Positions 49,189 to 59,198 of a DNA stretch of 64,000 bases are shown piece after piece. The DNA lies in contig JAWKTK010000012.1 in assembly GCA_041399205.1 (NCBI GenBank), positions 200,758-264,757 on the forward strand, given 5' to 3'. The position numbers were made by a program, and so were the translations under genes. Every line of letters begins with the position of its first letter. Positions within the stretch are counted from its first letter, which is position 1. Source of the stretch: JAGQOZ01 sp041399205 (GTDB taxonomy: Bacteria; Planctomycetota; Planctomycetia; Pirellulales; Pirellulaceae). Below the pieces are notes generated by a model. The model was not told the DNA's origin, searched no databases, and saw nothing but the letters and a program-made list of their open reading frames with translations.

Positions 49189-49701
49189 GTGGCCAAAGAT
49201 TTGATTGTTGATTTGTCCAACGTGCAAGTAGATCCGCCGTTGGCAGACCTTGATGAAATTCGCAAGTATAATCCTCAGCGCCATGAAATGGAGCAGCTGA
49301 CCGGGATTGCTTATATCGATACCGACAAACATATCTGCGTCGGCTTCAAAGACATTACGGATCAGGAATTCTGGTGCCGAGGCCACATGCCGGGCATGCC
49401 GCTGATGCCGGGAGTGATCATGTGTGAAGCCGCTGCTCAACTGGCTTCGTTCTATACACAACGGTTCGATCTGTTGGGCAGCGAAATGGTTGGATTTGGC
49501 GGCTTGGAAGATGTCCGCTTTCGCGATCCTGTCGTGCCAGGTGACCGGTTGTTTATTATCACCGAATTGAGCCGCGTGCGCCGAGGCCGTTTAATTGTGG
49601 CTCGCTTCCAAGGCGCGGTCGATAACCGCATTGTGTTTGATGGCGTGCTAAAAGGCATTCCGTTGCCCATTGAAGCACTCGGCAAGAAGTCGACGTCGTA
49701 A
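49189..49701 (+). CDS. FabZ-type 3-hydroxyacyl-ACP dehydratase
   Basis: A hot-dog fold dehydratase of fatty acid synthesis. The active-site string GHMPGMPLMPGVIMCEAAAQ has the catalytic His66 and Glu80; normal FabZ has GHFPGxPxxPGVLxxEA. 170 residues, slightly longer than FabZ because of a 35-residue N-terminal lead. GTG start with AGGG upstream. trmB starts four bases after its stop. FabZ itself or a paralogue for another acyl chain cannot be separated here. Confidence 0.9.
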   Translation: MAKDLIVDLSNVQVDPPLADLDEIRKYNPQRHEMEQLTGIAYIDTDKHICVGFKDITDQEFWCRGHMPGMPLMPGVIMCEAAAQLASFYTQRFDLLGSEMVGFGGLEDVRFRDPVVPGDRLFIITELSRVRRGRLIVARFQGAVDNRIVFDGVLKGIPLPIEALGKKSTS

Positions 49702-49705
49702 CACC

Positions 49706-50354
49706 ATGGGCAGACGCACTCTTCGCAAGATCAATCCGAATCTGGATTATGAACCGTATTTAGATTCGGTCGAAAATCAACTGGACATCGACTGGACCCC
49801 AGACCGTTTCTTCGCCATCCCGCTCCCTTGGAGATCGAAGTCGGTTCGGGCAAAGGTCTGTTCATTGCCAACGCGGCCCAACAGTTTCCAGACCGCAATT
49901 TTTTGGGAATCGAAATCGCACAACGCTACGCTCGGAGTTGCGCGCTCGGATTGCTCGAGCTGCAGTCACCAACGCCATGATGTTCAGCGGAGACGCTCAG
50001 CCGCTGTTTCGGCAGAAGATTCCGGATCATTCGATTCATGGAGTCCACGTTTACTTTCCCGATCCGTGGTGGAAAAAACGGCATCACAAACGACGAATCA
50101 TGAACGAATCGTTTCTGACCGATGTGGTTCGAGTCTTAGTGCCGGACGGCCTAAGGCTGCACTTTTGGACCGATGTGAAAGAGTATTTCGACCTATCCGT
50201 CGAATTGATCCATCAATCCTTTCCACAGCTTCAAGGTCCGCTAAGCGTTGCCGAAAAACCAGCCGAACACGAAATGGACTTCCGCACTCATTTTGAACGC
50301 AGAACTCGCCTCCACAACGAAGCCGTTTATCGCTCCGAGTTTGTTCGAAGTTGA
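49706..50354 (+). CDS. trmB: tRNA (guanine-N7-)-methyltransferase, twice frameshifted
   Basis: Makes m7G46 in tRNA. In one frame MGRRTLRKINPNLDYEPYL, then LEIEVGSGKGLFIANAAQQF (SAM site) and FLGIEIAQRY in a second frame from about 49828, then RARIARAAVTNAMMFSGDA, the hallmark VYFPDPWWKKRHHKRRI and DFRTHFERR in a third frame from about 49937 to the end. Two single-base indels are needed. All motifs are preserved, so sequence error is likely. It lies 43 bases before the insertion sequence. Confidence 0.85.
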
Positions 50355-50397
50355 TTAGGCATTCACGTTTGACTCGCACGCCAAGACTGAACCCTAT

Positions 50398-52440
50398 CTA
50401 GACCTAACTTGAACGGAAAATCATGGCATTAACAGCGACTTGAGGCTACTTTGGCAAGCGTTTTCGCTCGAATATAAAATGCGTGATTGTTGCCACGAAT
50501 TCTACAGAAATGGGCTAAGCTGCCCATTTCATCTCGTGTACAACACTTGGCATGAGTGCAAAGCAAGGGAAACTGCGAGTCGAAACGGTCCGCAAGACGG
50601 TCAAAGGGAAGGTCTACACTTCGGTGCTGCTGCGGCGAAGTTTTCTGCGGACGGCAAGGTCCAGCACGAGACGCTGGGGAACCTCACGCGGTTGCCACCG
50701 GATGTCATCGAGTTCATCAAGCGGCGACTTGCTGGTGAACTGGAAGCCGACGCACCGCACTCGTCGTTTGAAATCACTCGTTCGCTGCCGCACGGGAATG
50801 TGGCGGCCGTGCTGCAACAGCTTGCAGCTTAACTTGGGCTGGAGAATTTACTGGCCTCGCGATCGTGCCGCCAGCGGGATTTAATCATGGCATTGGTCGT
50901 GGCACGCGTGCTTTCGCCGCGTTCTAAGCTAAGTACCACGACGGGGCGTGACGACCGAGACTGCCAAGCACACGTTGGCTGAAGAGTTGGCGATTGGCGA
51001 CGTCGATGTCCATGAGTTGTATGCCGCGATGGATTGGCTGGCGACACGTCAAACGCGGATCGAAAACAAGCTCGCCAAGAAGCACTTGAAGGACGGGCAG
51101 TTGGTACTGTTCGATGTTTCTTCGAGCTATTACACGGGACGAAAGAGTCCGCTGATTAAACATGGTTACAGTCGCGATCATCGTGGCGATCGCCCTCAGA
51201 TCGTGTACGGTTTGCTGTGTGATTCGGAAGGTCGTCCGATTGCGATTGAAGTCTTCCCGGGCAACACGGCCGACCCGCCGACATTCACTCAAATCGTCGC
51301 GACGGCTCGTAAACGTTTCGGCATCAACCGGCTCGTTTTCGTTGGTGATCGCGGCATGATCACGTCGGCTCGGATCAACGAAGACCTGCGAGGTGTCGAT
51401 GGTTTGGACTGGATTTCCGCCTTGCGTACCGAGGGAATTCGCAAGTTGTGCGCAGCCGGCACGATCCAGATGTCGCTGTTCGACACACAGGATCTGGCCG
51501 AGGTGACATCGGAACATTTTCCCGACGAGCGACTGGTTGTCTGTCGCAATCCGGCGGCTCGCCGAGCAACGTGCTCGCAAGCGAAACGAGTTGCTTGAAG
51601 CGACCGAAAGAAGCTCGAACCGATTCGAATCGCCACGCAGCGTAAAACAAATCCACTTCGCGGCGAGAAAGAAATCAGCCTTCGAGTTGGCAAAGTTATT
51701 GGCCAACACAAAATGGCGAAGCACTTCGATCTTACGATCACCGAGACTTCGTTTGCGTATGCTCGTAACGAAGATCGCATTCGCGAAGAGGCGGCTCTCG
51801 ACGGCTTGTATGTCGTCCGCAGCAGCGTCGACAAGAAGCGAATGGACTCGGACAAAGTTGTCGAAAACTACAAGAGCCTTGCCAAAGTCGAACGCGTTTC
51901 GTTGCATAAAGACGGTCGATCTATCGCTGCGTCCGATCTATCATCGCAACGAAGAACGGATCCGGTCGCACGTGTTCATCTGTATGTTGGCGTACTATGT
52001 CGAATGGCACATGCGAGAAAAATTGCGTCCAGTGTTGTTCGCCGACGACGACCAAGAGTCAGCAGAGGCGGCTCGCAAATCGATCGTGGCGCCCGGCCCA
52101 GCGTTCAGAATCTGCCAAACGCAAAGACGCCACTCGCCGCACATCTGACGACTTCCCCGTTCAGGCTTCCATGTGACATCCTGCAGGACCTCGGCACGCT
52201 CTGCCGCAACCGTATCCGCATCCCCGAGTTCGATTCAGAATTCGACAAACTCACGCTGGCGACCCCGTACCAGCAACACGTCCTCGATCTGCTGGGCGTT
52301 ACCGCCAACTAACCGCCAACCATTCGCGTGTTCCAGAACCCGGCGCATTTCAACGTCCGCCCCCGACAGCCAATTGAGCCTACAATGAAAGGCTCAAATC
52401 GAAAAAGATCCGTCAAATTTCGTTTCAAGTTAGGTCTAGA
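50398..52440 (+). mobile_element. IS1634-type insertion sequence, decayed
   Basis: Terminal inverted repeats TCTAGACCTAACTTGAA at both ends (50398-50414, and 52424-52440 inverted), extended by a few bases with two mismatches. They enclose about 2.04 kb with a broken transposase. No target duplication is obvious: left flank AACCCTA, right flank ATTTCTG. It sits between trmB and a PEP-CTERM gene. Confidence 0.85.
50552..52312 (+). pseudogene. IS1634-family transposase, disrupted
   Basis: A DDE transposase of the IS1634 group in pieces: VRKTVKGKVYTSVLLRRSF; then KVQHETLGNLTRLPPDV; GLENLLASRSC after an in-frame TAA near 50831; then a long intact piece 50948-51550 with LVLFDVSSSYYTGR (first Asp), SRDHRGDRPQIVYGLL and VFVGDRGMI (second Asp); then RARKRNELLEATE, EEAALDGLYVVRSSVDK, and KTVDLSLRPIYHR with CMLAYYVEWHMRE in other frames. 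At least six frame changes plus one stop. It cannot make an active protein as written. Confidence 0.85.
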
Positions 52441-52595
52441 ATTTCTGTTCACGGCCAACGTGACGAATCAGGATATGCTGGTTCGGCCGGCACGCTTGAT
52501 CCAAGTTCAACCGAAGCCCCGTCAGGTTACGAAAAAAGGTGGCATCGCAGGCCTGTCGAAGCCACCTAATTGACCATTGAAATACGTTAACGGAG

Positions 52596-54482
52596 TTATT
52601 CTTTTGGCTTGCGGCGAACTTGCATCAAACCGCACAGACCGAGAAACAGAATGGCCAGACCGTGCGGTTCTGGAACAGCTGACACAGCTGGACGAGGCCC
52701 CAGCTCAAAGCCACCGCCCTGGAACGCTTTCACAAAGTCGCCGCTGTTGAAGCGACCGTCTGCGTTCCAGTCTCCGGAAGACCAGTCGGCGGGTTCGTCC
52801 TTTTCGAAAAGCCCCGCCGTGAAAATTTGGACAAAATCGGCACTGCTGAATTCTCCGTCCAAGTTCGCATCACCGAACCACGTGTTCTTGATGTCCACCA
52901 CCCAAAGATCCAGTTCGGTATCGTTGACTTGGCCATCGCTATTTAGATCAAATGCAGCTCCATTCGTTTCGGCAGCAATTTCGTTGCTCAGCAAATTGAT
53001 GTCGGCCACGGTTAATTGACCGTCACCATTAAAGTCACCTCGGACAGCAGGGGTGGAATCCAACAGCCAGTTAATAGCCGCTTCAAACAGCTTGAGTCCG
53101 TCGTCCGTCAGACTTGCGAATCCGGTGTCCTGGATCGGAAAGTTAAGTCGTTTACCAGCGGCCAAAGTCCCATCCAGAAGTTCGCCACCTACGTCAACGG
53201 CAGTGATGGTGTAGAGTTCGGCGGGAGAATCTAATCGAGTTTGTGTTTCCAGTACACCATCAACAAAAACACTGCCGACGTCGCCGTCCCAAGTCACCGC
53301 AAAGTGATGCCATTCGTCCGTTGAGAATGAATCAGTGGTGGCTTCAAACGGAGTATCCAGGTCGCCATCGCTGTTCACGTAAATGCCGATTGGTTCGTTA
53401 TTTCGGTTGGCACTCAAGTGAGGACGAACCGTACCTCCTTCGCCGTTGCCATAGAAGAAGTCGACTCGTGAATCTGAAACGTCAAACGTGTCACCGTAGA
53501 CGTTTGAATCAGCATTGAACCAGAACGAATAGGCAAGGTTACCACCTTCGCGAATCATGTCGGGCACATTCAGCGATCCGGCGCCGTCCAAGAACATGGC
53601 GCCAGCACCACCGACACCTGGAGCCGCTTCGCCTTGAACGAGTTCGGCGGTTCCCTCTAGTTCGCCATCGAAACCGTTTCCGCTTTGATCCGAGACAAAG
53701 AAATCGTCTCCTTCGTCAAAGGAAAAATAGACTTGTGGCAAGGGACGGGTTTGGCCCAAAGCCGAAATACCTTGCCGGTACAAGGTAAAGATATCCCCGC
53801 CCGTCAGGTTTTGATTCGCATCAACTTCAAACGAAAGTGCAGCAGAAAAGATGGCCACTTCGTCCATGAGTCCAGAAAATCCAGCGCCCCCGTTTTGGTT
53901 CGACCCCACATGCATGCCGATACCAGATTGCGACAAGATGATTTCGTTGGCGTCTTGTTGCGGAAAGCCAGCGATCGCGACAACCCCGGGACCAAGTTGT
54001 CCGGTGGCGTGCGGATTCGGAATGGGATCGAACGAAAAATCAACGGTTCCACGCAGTCCGGCTGCCAGGGGATGTGTTGGGTCTAGAATCTGAATCTGTG
54101 TGCCAGGCAACGCCGTACCATTTTCGCCACCCTGCGACATCGCTAGATTGCCGTTCGCCGTAGTGCCATCAAAAATAGCTTCTTCCCAGTTCAGAACTGG
54201 AGTGGCCGTGTCCTGAAATTTTCCTCGGACGGTTCCTGAGCCCAATGTAGAAGAAATGATCACCAAATCGACCGAGTCGGCGTCGGCGGTAGTGGATGCG
54301 TCGCCCGAAAGATAGACGACATCGTGACCAAGCACGTCAGTCAGATATTCGTAGACAAACGAATCGTCACCAAATGTCGGATCGGGATCCGCTCCAATGA
54401 AAAGCAATTCGGCTGCACTAACTTGAATGGCACAAATTCCGATCGCCACACACACGAACAAGTAAAATTTTTTTCTCATCAC
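52596..54482 (-). CDS. Secreted PEP-CTERM protein with LamG domain in permuted order inside a ThuA-like domain
   Basis: 628 residues: signal peptide 1-24; residues 25-183 and 424-476 look like two halves of one alpha/beta domain of the kind found in planctomycete ThuA/glutamine-amidotransferase-like proteins (LVIISSTLGSGTV; DGLKLFEAAINWLL). Between them is a concanavalin/LamG domain whose end (IGMHVGSNQ ... GLMDEVAIFSAAL, 184-240) comes before its beginning (VYFSFDEGDD ... WHHFAVTWDGDVGSVFVDG, 248-423). Four dockerin-like loops (from GDFNGDGQLTVADIN) and a VPEP, hydrophobic, RRKPKE tail follow. Surface-exposed; binding or adhesion role inferred. Confidence 0.87.
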   Translation of the reverse strand: MMRKKFYLFVCVAIGICAIQVSAAELLFIGADPDPTFGDDSFVYEYLTDVLGHDVVYLSGDASTTADADSVDLVIISSTLGSGTVRGKFQDTATPVLNWEEAIFDGTTANGNLAMSQGGENGTALPGTQIQILDPTHPLAAGLRGTVDFSFDPIPNPHATGQLGPGVVAIAGFPQQDANEIILSQSGIGMHVGSNQNGGAGFSGLMDEVAIFSAALSFEVDANQNLTGGDIFTLYRQGISALGQTRPLPQVYFSFDEGDDFFVSDQSGNGFDGELEGTAELVQGEAAPGVGGAGAMFLDGAGSLNVPDMIREGGNLAYSFWFNADSNVYGDTFDVSDSRVDFFYGNGEGGTVRPHLSANRNNEPIGIYVNSDGDLDTPFEATTDSFSTDEWHHFAVTWDGDVGSVFVDGVLETQTRLDSPAELYTITAVDVGGELLDGTLAAGKRLNFPIQDTGFASLTDDGLKLFEAAINWLLDSTPAVRGDFNGDGQLTVADINLLSNEIAAETNGAAFDLNSDGQVNDTELDLWVVDIKNTWFGDANLDGEFSSADFVQIFTAGLFEKDEPADWSSGDWNADGRFNSGDFVKAFQGGGFELGPRPAVSAVPEPHGLAILFLGLCGLMQVRRKPKE

Positions 54483-54663
54483 GATTCAAGACCCTCCGAT
54501 TGACTGGCGACCAGGTCCGTATGACCCAACCATTCATGGATACTACCTACTGTTCTTCCACGTTGCGTTCTTTAGGATAACTGTCTGAGCAATATAATCA
54601 ATTCTGGCCGCCGACCCGTACAGGATTGTCGGCGATGAATGACTCGCCAAGGAAAGGAAGCGA

Positions 54664-55236
54664 ATGGTCAGAATCGGATTGGTTTCAGACACGCATGGTT
54701 ACATTGACGACACGATCTGTGATGTTTTGAGCCCTTGCGACCAGATTTGGCACGCGGGCGACTTCGGCAGCGTCGAAGTGATTGATCGGCTGAACTCGTC
54801 AAAAAATCTCAAAGGTGTGTTCGGAAATATTGACGATCAAGGTGTGCGAGGTCGTTTTGAGGAAGACTTTCGCACCGAACTGGGCGGCTGGCAGTTTTGG
54901 ATGACTCACATCGCCGGACCACCGAATCGTTATGCTCCTAGAATTCGTCGAATGTTATCGGAAGCAGATCCGATTCCTCACGTTTTGATTTACGGGCATT
55001 CGCACATTCTTCGCGTCGACTACGACAAGAAGCATCAAAACATGATTGCCATTAATCCCGGTGCGGCTGGGCATTACGGTCAGCAGTTGGTTCGCACCGT
55101 AATGCTGATGGACGTGAGCGAATCGGAAATTCAATTGACCGTCGTGGAACTCGGGCCCAAAGGGATACGGAAACCCCAAAGCGTTCGGCAGGTTGACATC
55201 GGTAAATGGAAAGTGCCGCTACGAAGTAAATCATAG
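54664..55236 (+). CDS. YfcE-type metallophosphoesterase
   Basis: A 190-residue cytoplasmic phosphodiesterase of the YfcE/MJ0936 type: VSDTHG (metal Asp and His), HAGDFG, GNIDD, a later His in MTHIAGPP and GHSH complete the dinuclear site. The physiological substrate of the family is unknown. The length is normal. The ATG has GGAAAGG eight bases upstream. Confidence 0.92.
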   Translation: MVRIGLVSDTHGYIDDTICDVLSPCDQIWHAGDFGSVEVIDRLNSSKNLKGVFGNIDDQGVRGRFEEDFRTELGGWQFWMTHIAGPPNRYAPRIRRMLSEADPIPHVLIYGHSHILRVDYDKKHQNMIAINPGAAGHYGQQLVRTVMLMDVSESEIQLTVVELGPKGIRKPQSVRQVDIGKWKVPLRSKS

Positions 55237-55268
55237 CGGCACTTGTTAGTCGGCTTTTAAAAAGCAGC

Positions 55269-56697
55269 TTATCGTCGTCGGCGGCTGGCAAAACCAAGCA
55301 TGCCCAGTGCGAACAGAACACAAGCAGACGGTTCGGGTACCGAACTGACGGCGGGTCGCGGCCCCGCTTCATAGCCGCCTTCGGTAAAGGCCAGAACGAA
55401 GTCGCCACTGTCGAAGTCCCCGTCCCCGTTCCAATCGCCTTCGACCCAAGTTGAATTGCCGGCTACGGCGTCTTCATATTCGCCAACGGTGAAAACGGCG
55501 ACAAAGTCCGCCGAATCAAATTGTCCGTCCAGGTTGCTGTCGCCGAAATAAGTCTTCCGGATGGAGCCCACCCAGGCGTTGCGATCTTCGGCGGTGACCG
55601 AACCATCGCTGTTGACATCGTACGTTGGATTGTTGGTGCCTGCCAATACTTCGGCTGACAATAGATCGATATCGATTGCTGTCAATGCGCCGTCATTGTC
55701 AAAGTCACCAGGCGTAGTGTTCACAACACGAGTCAACGTGTAGTTATCCTGTCCCAACGCACCGGAAACCGTGAAGTAGCTGGCAAACGCAGCGCCGTCT
55801 GGGCCGCTGAGTCCATCTGCCTGCAGAATGCCTGCGTCCCACAGTTCTTGGTAGGTGATGGGGTCCAGATTTTGCCAAACTTCGTCGACATCTTTCTGGG
55901 CGTAGACGATTCCGGCGCTGTCCACCGTCAGGGATCCAGGACCGGTGAAGTTAATGCTGAGAGACGGTTTGTTAAAATCGTCCTCTTCGGCCCAGAATTT
56001 ATCGGCAATGATCAAGTCGGCGTCTGCTGCTTCTCCTGCGCTGATAGCGCCGCCGGTGAGATCGATATGGCCATCGTCAATAATGAACGAAATCACCGAA
56101 CCGTTCGGCTGCAAATCATCCCAACCACCGATCCACAACTGGCCTTCATTTTCCAGTCGACCACCATTGGTGATGCGAACTTCAATTTCTTGATGGTCTA
56201 AGTCGACAGGGTGATCTGGAGAGCTCCACGTGTCATCGCCTTTCCACGAACCAAAAATCAACGCGCCGCCTCCTTCGCCCGGAACTGCGCCCGTTCGAAC
56301 GAAAGAACCGCCGTCCAGATTCAGCAACGTCAGGTCCATTTCTGTCCAACGATTTTCGGCCCAGCCGGCATCCGTGATCTGCACCCAACGAGCACCATCA
56401 ACAATATTAAGTGTGCTACCTTGCAGCATGTGAAAGTCGGAACCAATGGAATCGGCGTCATAGGTGACGGTCGCGCCACTGCCGATAATAATGTTTTCGA
56501 CTTCACCGTTGGGGCCAGCCCAACCTCGAGCTCCATCTTCTCGTCCCGTCCAATCCAGCATTAGGTCTCCCTCGTTCCAATTGGGGTCGAACCAAGTGCC
56601 ATCACCGCCGTCCCAGACAATGTCTAGTGCGAACGACGAAGAAACCATCGCCAACGTCAATCCAGCGGCACAACCTACCAACAGCTTTCAGTCTCAT
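55269..56697 (-). CDS. Secreted PEP-CTERM protein with dockerin-like repeats; signal peptide frameshifted
   Basis: A surface protein of about 475 residues. The frame as written opens at a TTG (56681), but ATG 56697 one frame away has a strong AGAAGGA site and would give MRLKA joined to LVGCAAGLTLAMVSSSFA, a full signal peptide, so a base is probably missing at 56682-56685. Residues 20-330 are Gly/Asp-rich strands with NIIIGSGATVTYD, as in autotransporter-like pectin-lyase helices with PEP-CTERM tails. Then GDFDNDGALTAIDID, VNSDGSVTAEDRN, GDSNLDGQFDSADFV and GDWNGDGDFDSGDFV, and the tail VPEPSACVLFALGMLGF, RRRR. Function unknown. Confidence 0.85.
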
Positions 56698-56870
56698 CGA
56701 ATATCCTTCTCTAACAAAAAACAATTAAACGTCCACCGTTGCTCCGACCCTCTGCAGATCATTCTCGTCTTTGCCGCCGCCTTGTCCATTCACCGACACA
56801 CGAAATTGGCAAATTTTGTTCGTCGAAAACCTTGTAACAGTCTCTCACAACGTTCGCTTACTAACGTGTG

Positions 56871-56890
56871 TGGTTGAAATGGTTCAACCA
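56871..56890 (+). promoter_or_regulatory. Inverted repeat in the leader of the Tyr-rich gene
   Basis: TGGTTGAA/TTCAACCA with a four-base loop, 32 bases before the ATG of the secreted Tyr/Cys-rich protein. It may be an operator or a 5' stabilising hairpin. Confidence 0.5.
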
Positions 56891-56922
56891 ACAAAAAACC
56901 ATTGAGATTAGGAGAAATTGAC

Positions 56923-57360
56923 ATGAAGAATTTCGTCAAGTTAGCGGTTGTGGCGGGACTTGCCTTCGGAGCACTTTCCGTGGGCAGTAGCGAAGCGAAG
57001 GCTGGATGGGGATGTTACCGTCCCGTATCGTGCTATTCGCCATGTAGGACGAATTTCAGTTACGGAAACTGGAGCTGCTATTCGCCGAGTTATTCGTATT
57101 CCTACGTGACTCCGCGTTATAGCTGCTATTCGCCATATTCGTACGGATCGTATTCGTACTCTGGTTGGTCGTATCCGTCGTATTCATCCTGCTATTCCTA
57201 TGCACCTGCGACATGCTATCGCTCTTCGTATTCGCCGGTGTACCAAGCGGCGTACTACGCAGGAAACTGCGGCTACGGTGGTTTCCAGAGCTACGGTTGC
57301 GGCGGTTATGGAGGTGGATGTTACGCCGTGCCGGCAACCTATGGATCATGCGGCTGGTAG
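56923..57360 (+). CDS. Secreted Tyr/Cys-rich protein
   Basis: 145 residues: a signal peptide (KLAVVAGLAFGALSVGSSEAKA) and a mature part of about 117 residues with 27 Tyr and 11 Cys, plus much Ser and Gly, in short repeats such as SCYSP, YSYS and YGGGCY. No enzymatic motif. The composition resembles structural or cross-linked surface proteins. An AGGAG site precedes the ATG by nine bases, a leader hairpin lies upstream, and a strong terminator lies downstream, so it is its own transcription unit and may be highly expressed (inference). Confidence 0.85.
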   Translation: MKNFVKLAVVAGLAFGALSVGSSEAKAGWGCYRPVSCYSPCRTNFSYGNWSCYSPSYSYSYVTPRYSCYSPYSYGSYSYSGWSYPSYSSCYSYAPATCYRSSYSPVYQAAYYAGNCGYGGFQSYGCGGYGGGCYAVPATYGSCGW

Positions 57361-57373
57361 CTGAAAACAAAAA

Positions 57374-57408
57374 AACGAGGCTCCCGATTTGGGAGCCTCG
57401 TTTTGTTT
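57374..57408. terminator. Strong bidirectional terminator
   Basis: A 12-base perfect stem (AACGAGGCTCCC/GGGAGCCTCGTT) with a five-base loop, T-rich on the plus side and A-rich on the other, so it can serve the Tyr-rich gene and the convergent DUF1598 gene. Confidence 0.92.
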
Positions 57409-57438
57409 TGTAAAAAGAAGTTGTGGCGAGGAATCAGG

Positions 57439-58887
57439 TTAATCCCACCACCATTGGCCTTGGGCGAGTCCTTGGAGACTCACTTCTTTATGTCGAGCTG
57501 CCACGGTTCCATCTTGGTCGGGAATGATGTTGGCGCTGGAGACGGCTTGCCGAGCGTCAATGTGGACACCACCGCCAACAGGCGTTGTTAAACGGCTTCC
57601 TTTCCACACGATATTGACCGCCGTATCGACTTGTTTCGGCGCTGCATAAACTTCAACGGAGAACTTGCCTTCGTCTGCTAGAACGCCAAGGTCCCAACCA
57701 GCTTCAGCGTAGTAGCCTTCGTTTTGGATTAGCGCCGCGACGATCAGCATGTCGATCAGATTGCGAAGCTGACCATAGACCGGAGCTTTGGCAGCCAGAT
57801 TGGGATACTGCTTGGTAAAGTCTTGGCAAAATCGTTCGCTGGCTTGGTCTACTCGGTTGGTTTCCATGCGAGTACCATCGGCGCGAACCAGTTCGTTAGC
57901 ACCGACCAATTTCACACCGTGCCCGCGAATCTCCGCTGCCAAACCATCGTCACTCATGCAGACGGTTTCATAGTCGGGAACAAAGTACCATCGCTGCATA
58001 GCGTTACGTTGCAACGAAGCCGCGTTCGCTCGTTCCACATAGCTCTTCAATCGTACCGGCGGAACCTCCAAGCCAATCCCAATCAGCTTCATACGATAGT
58101 CAGCTTCGACCAGAATGTTGGCGAAATGCGTGTTGGCCGGAATACCTGTGATGGTTACTTCTTGCAGTCCTAAACTTTTCTGCAGGCCATCCGCGATGAA
58201 TTCGGCATCGGAAGGACGAAGATTTCGCTGGCTAAGGTCCTGAAGAAAGTCTTGCATCCGTTGCAGACCGTCTTGCGTGGGATCGATGGAACAACCGACC
58301 GAACCAATGCGTTTGACACCTGGGCCAAAGGTTCGCAAAGCCACCACCAAATCTTCCAGCAATAGTGTTGGCTCGCCAGAAAAAATACCAACTGGGCGTT
58401 CCATGTCATCTAGCATGAAACCTTCCGCCGGACCGGCGATGACAATGTCCTTTGTTTCAGGGTAGTAAAAGACGTGCTGGATTTTGGTCAGGCCTGCCAA
58501 GAATTTCAGTTCGTCCGTGATCGGCTGATTCGCATCCACGGATTGACGAACGGCATCGGCCAATCGGTTTAAAGAAATCTTGCGGCTGTCGCTCGCTTTG
58601 GCAACATTCGCATCCAATTTGGATTTGGCCTCTAAACGACGGCGTCGCGAAAGTTCGCCCGTTCCATCGATGCGTTTCATGCTGACCACACCCAAAGCGT
58701 CGACTACCACTCCCGCTCCCGGAAGATTGCCGGCAATGATGGTTGTGTCTCCGCCGCCGGTGTCATCCGTGTTACCGTTGTTATTGTTTTGCGCCCAAAC
58801 GCTTGGCGAAAGCATCATCAACACCAAAGTCGCTGCCAATATCCGAAGGACTGACCGACGTTTTCTTGTTTGTGAAGTTAGCAACAT
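57439..58887 (-). CDS. Secreted DUF1598 protein
   Basis: 482 residues with signal peptide (LRILAATLVLMMLSPSVWAQ) and an Asn/Gly/Asp-rich linker (NNNNGNTDDTGGG). The rest is the DUF1598-containing architecture known from planctomycetes: GVVVDALGVVSMKR, IQHVFYYPETKDIVIAGPAEGF, LGLQEVTITGIPANTHFANILVEADYRMKLIG (split here in two statements) and WYFVPDYETV. Function not known. ATG 58887 gives the signal peptide; start codons further up add a lead without support. dnaE lies 312 bases upstream... on the same strand, in the sense that its 3' end is at 59199. Confidence 0.85.
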   Translation of the reverse strand: MLLTSQTRKRRSVLRILAATLVLMMLSPSVWAQNNNNGNTDDTGGGDTTIIAGNLPGAGVVVDALGVVSMKRIDGTGELSRRRRLEAKSKLDANVAKASDSRKISLNRLADAVRQSVDANQPITDELKFLAGLTKIQHVFYYPETKDIVIAGPAEGFMLDDMERPVGIFSGEPTLLLEDLVVALRTFGPGVKRIGSVGCSIDPTQDGLQRMQDFLQDLSQRNLRPSDAEFIADGLQKSLGLQEVTITGIPANTHFANILVEADYRMKLIGIGLEVPPVRLKSYVERANAASLQRNAMQRWYFVPDYETVCMSDDGLAAEIRGHGVKLVGANELVRADGTRMETNRVDQASERFCQDFTKQYPNLAAKAPVYGQLRNLIDMLIVAALIQNEGYYAEAGWDLGVLADEGKFSVEVYAAPKQVDTAVNIVWKGSRLTTPVGGGVHIDARQAVSSANIIPDQDGTVAARHKEVSLQGLAQGQWWWD

Positions 58888-59198
58888 TCTAAAATTTGCC
58901 CTCAACTCTGTGGCGAATCGACCAACGCCATGTCCAAATAACGCCGCTAGAAGGCGGCTGAAATGTTTCTGAAACCAAGCTTTGATCTTAGTTTGGAGCA
59001 GGTGGAAAAGCAAGGAAAGCGAATCAGCCCAAGCGATTCTTATTGCCTGAAGTCAGCCAAAACGACGGTTTAATGGCGGAAAGCACTCAATTGTGTCAAT
59101 CTGTTGAAACGGTAATGAAATAAGTACAGTTGGGTTCCTGGCACCACTTACAATTCGCCCCTCCAGCGTTTGAACCTTGCGTCCCCCACAAATTGCCA

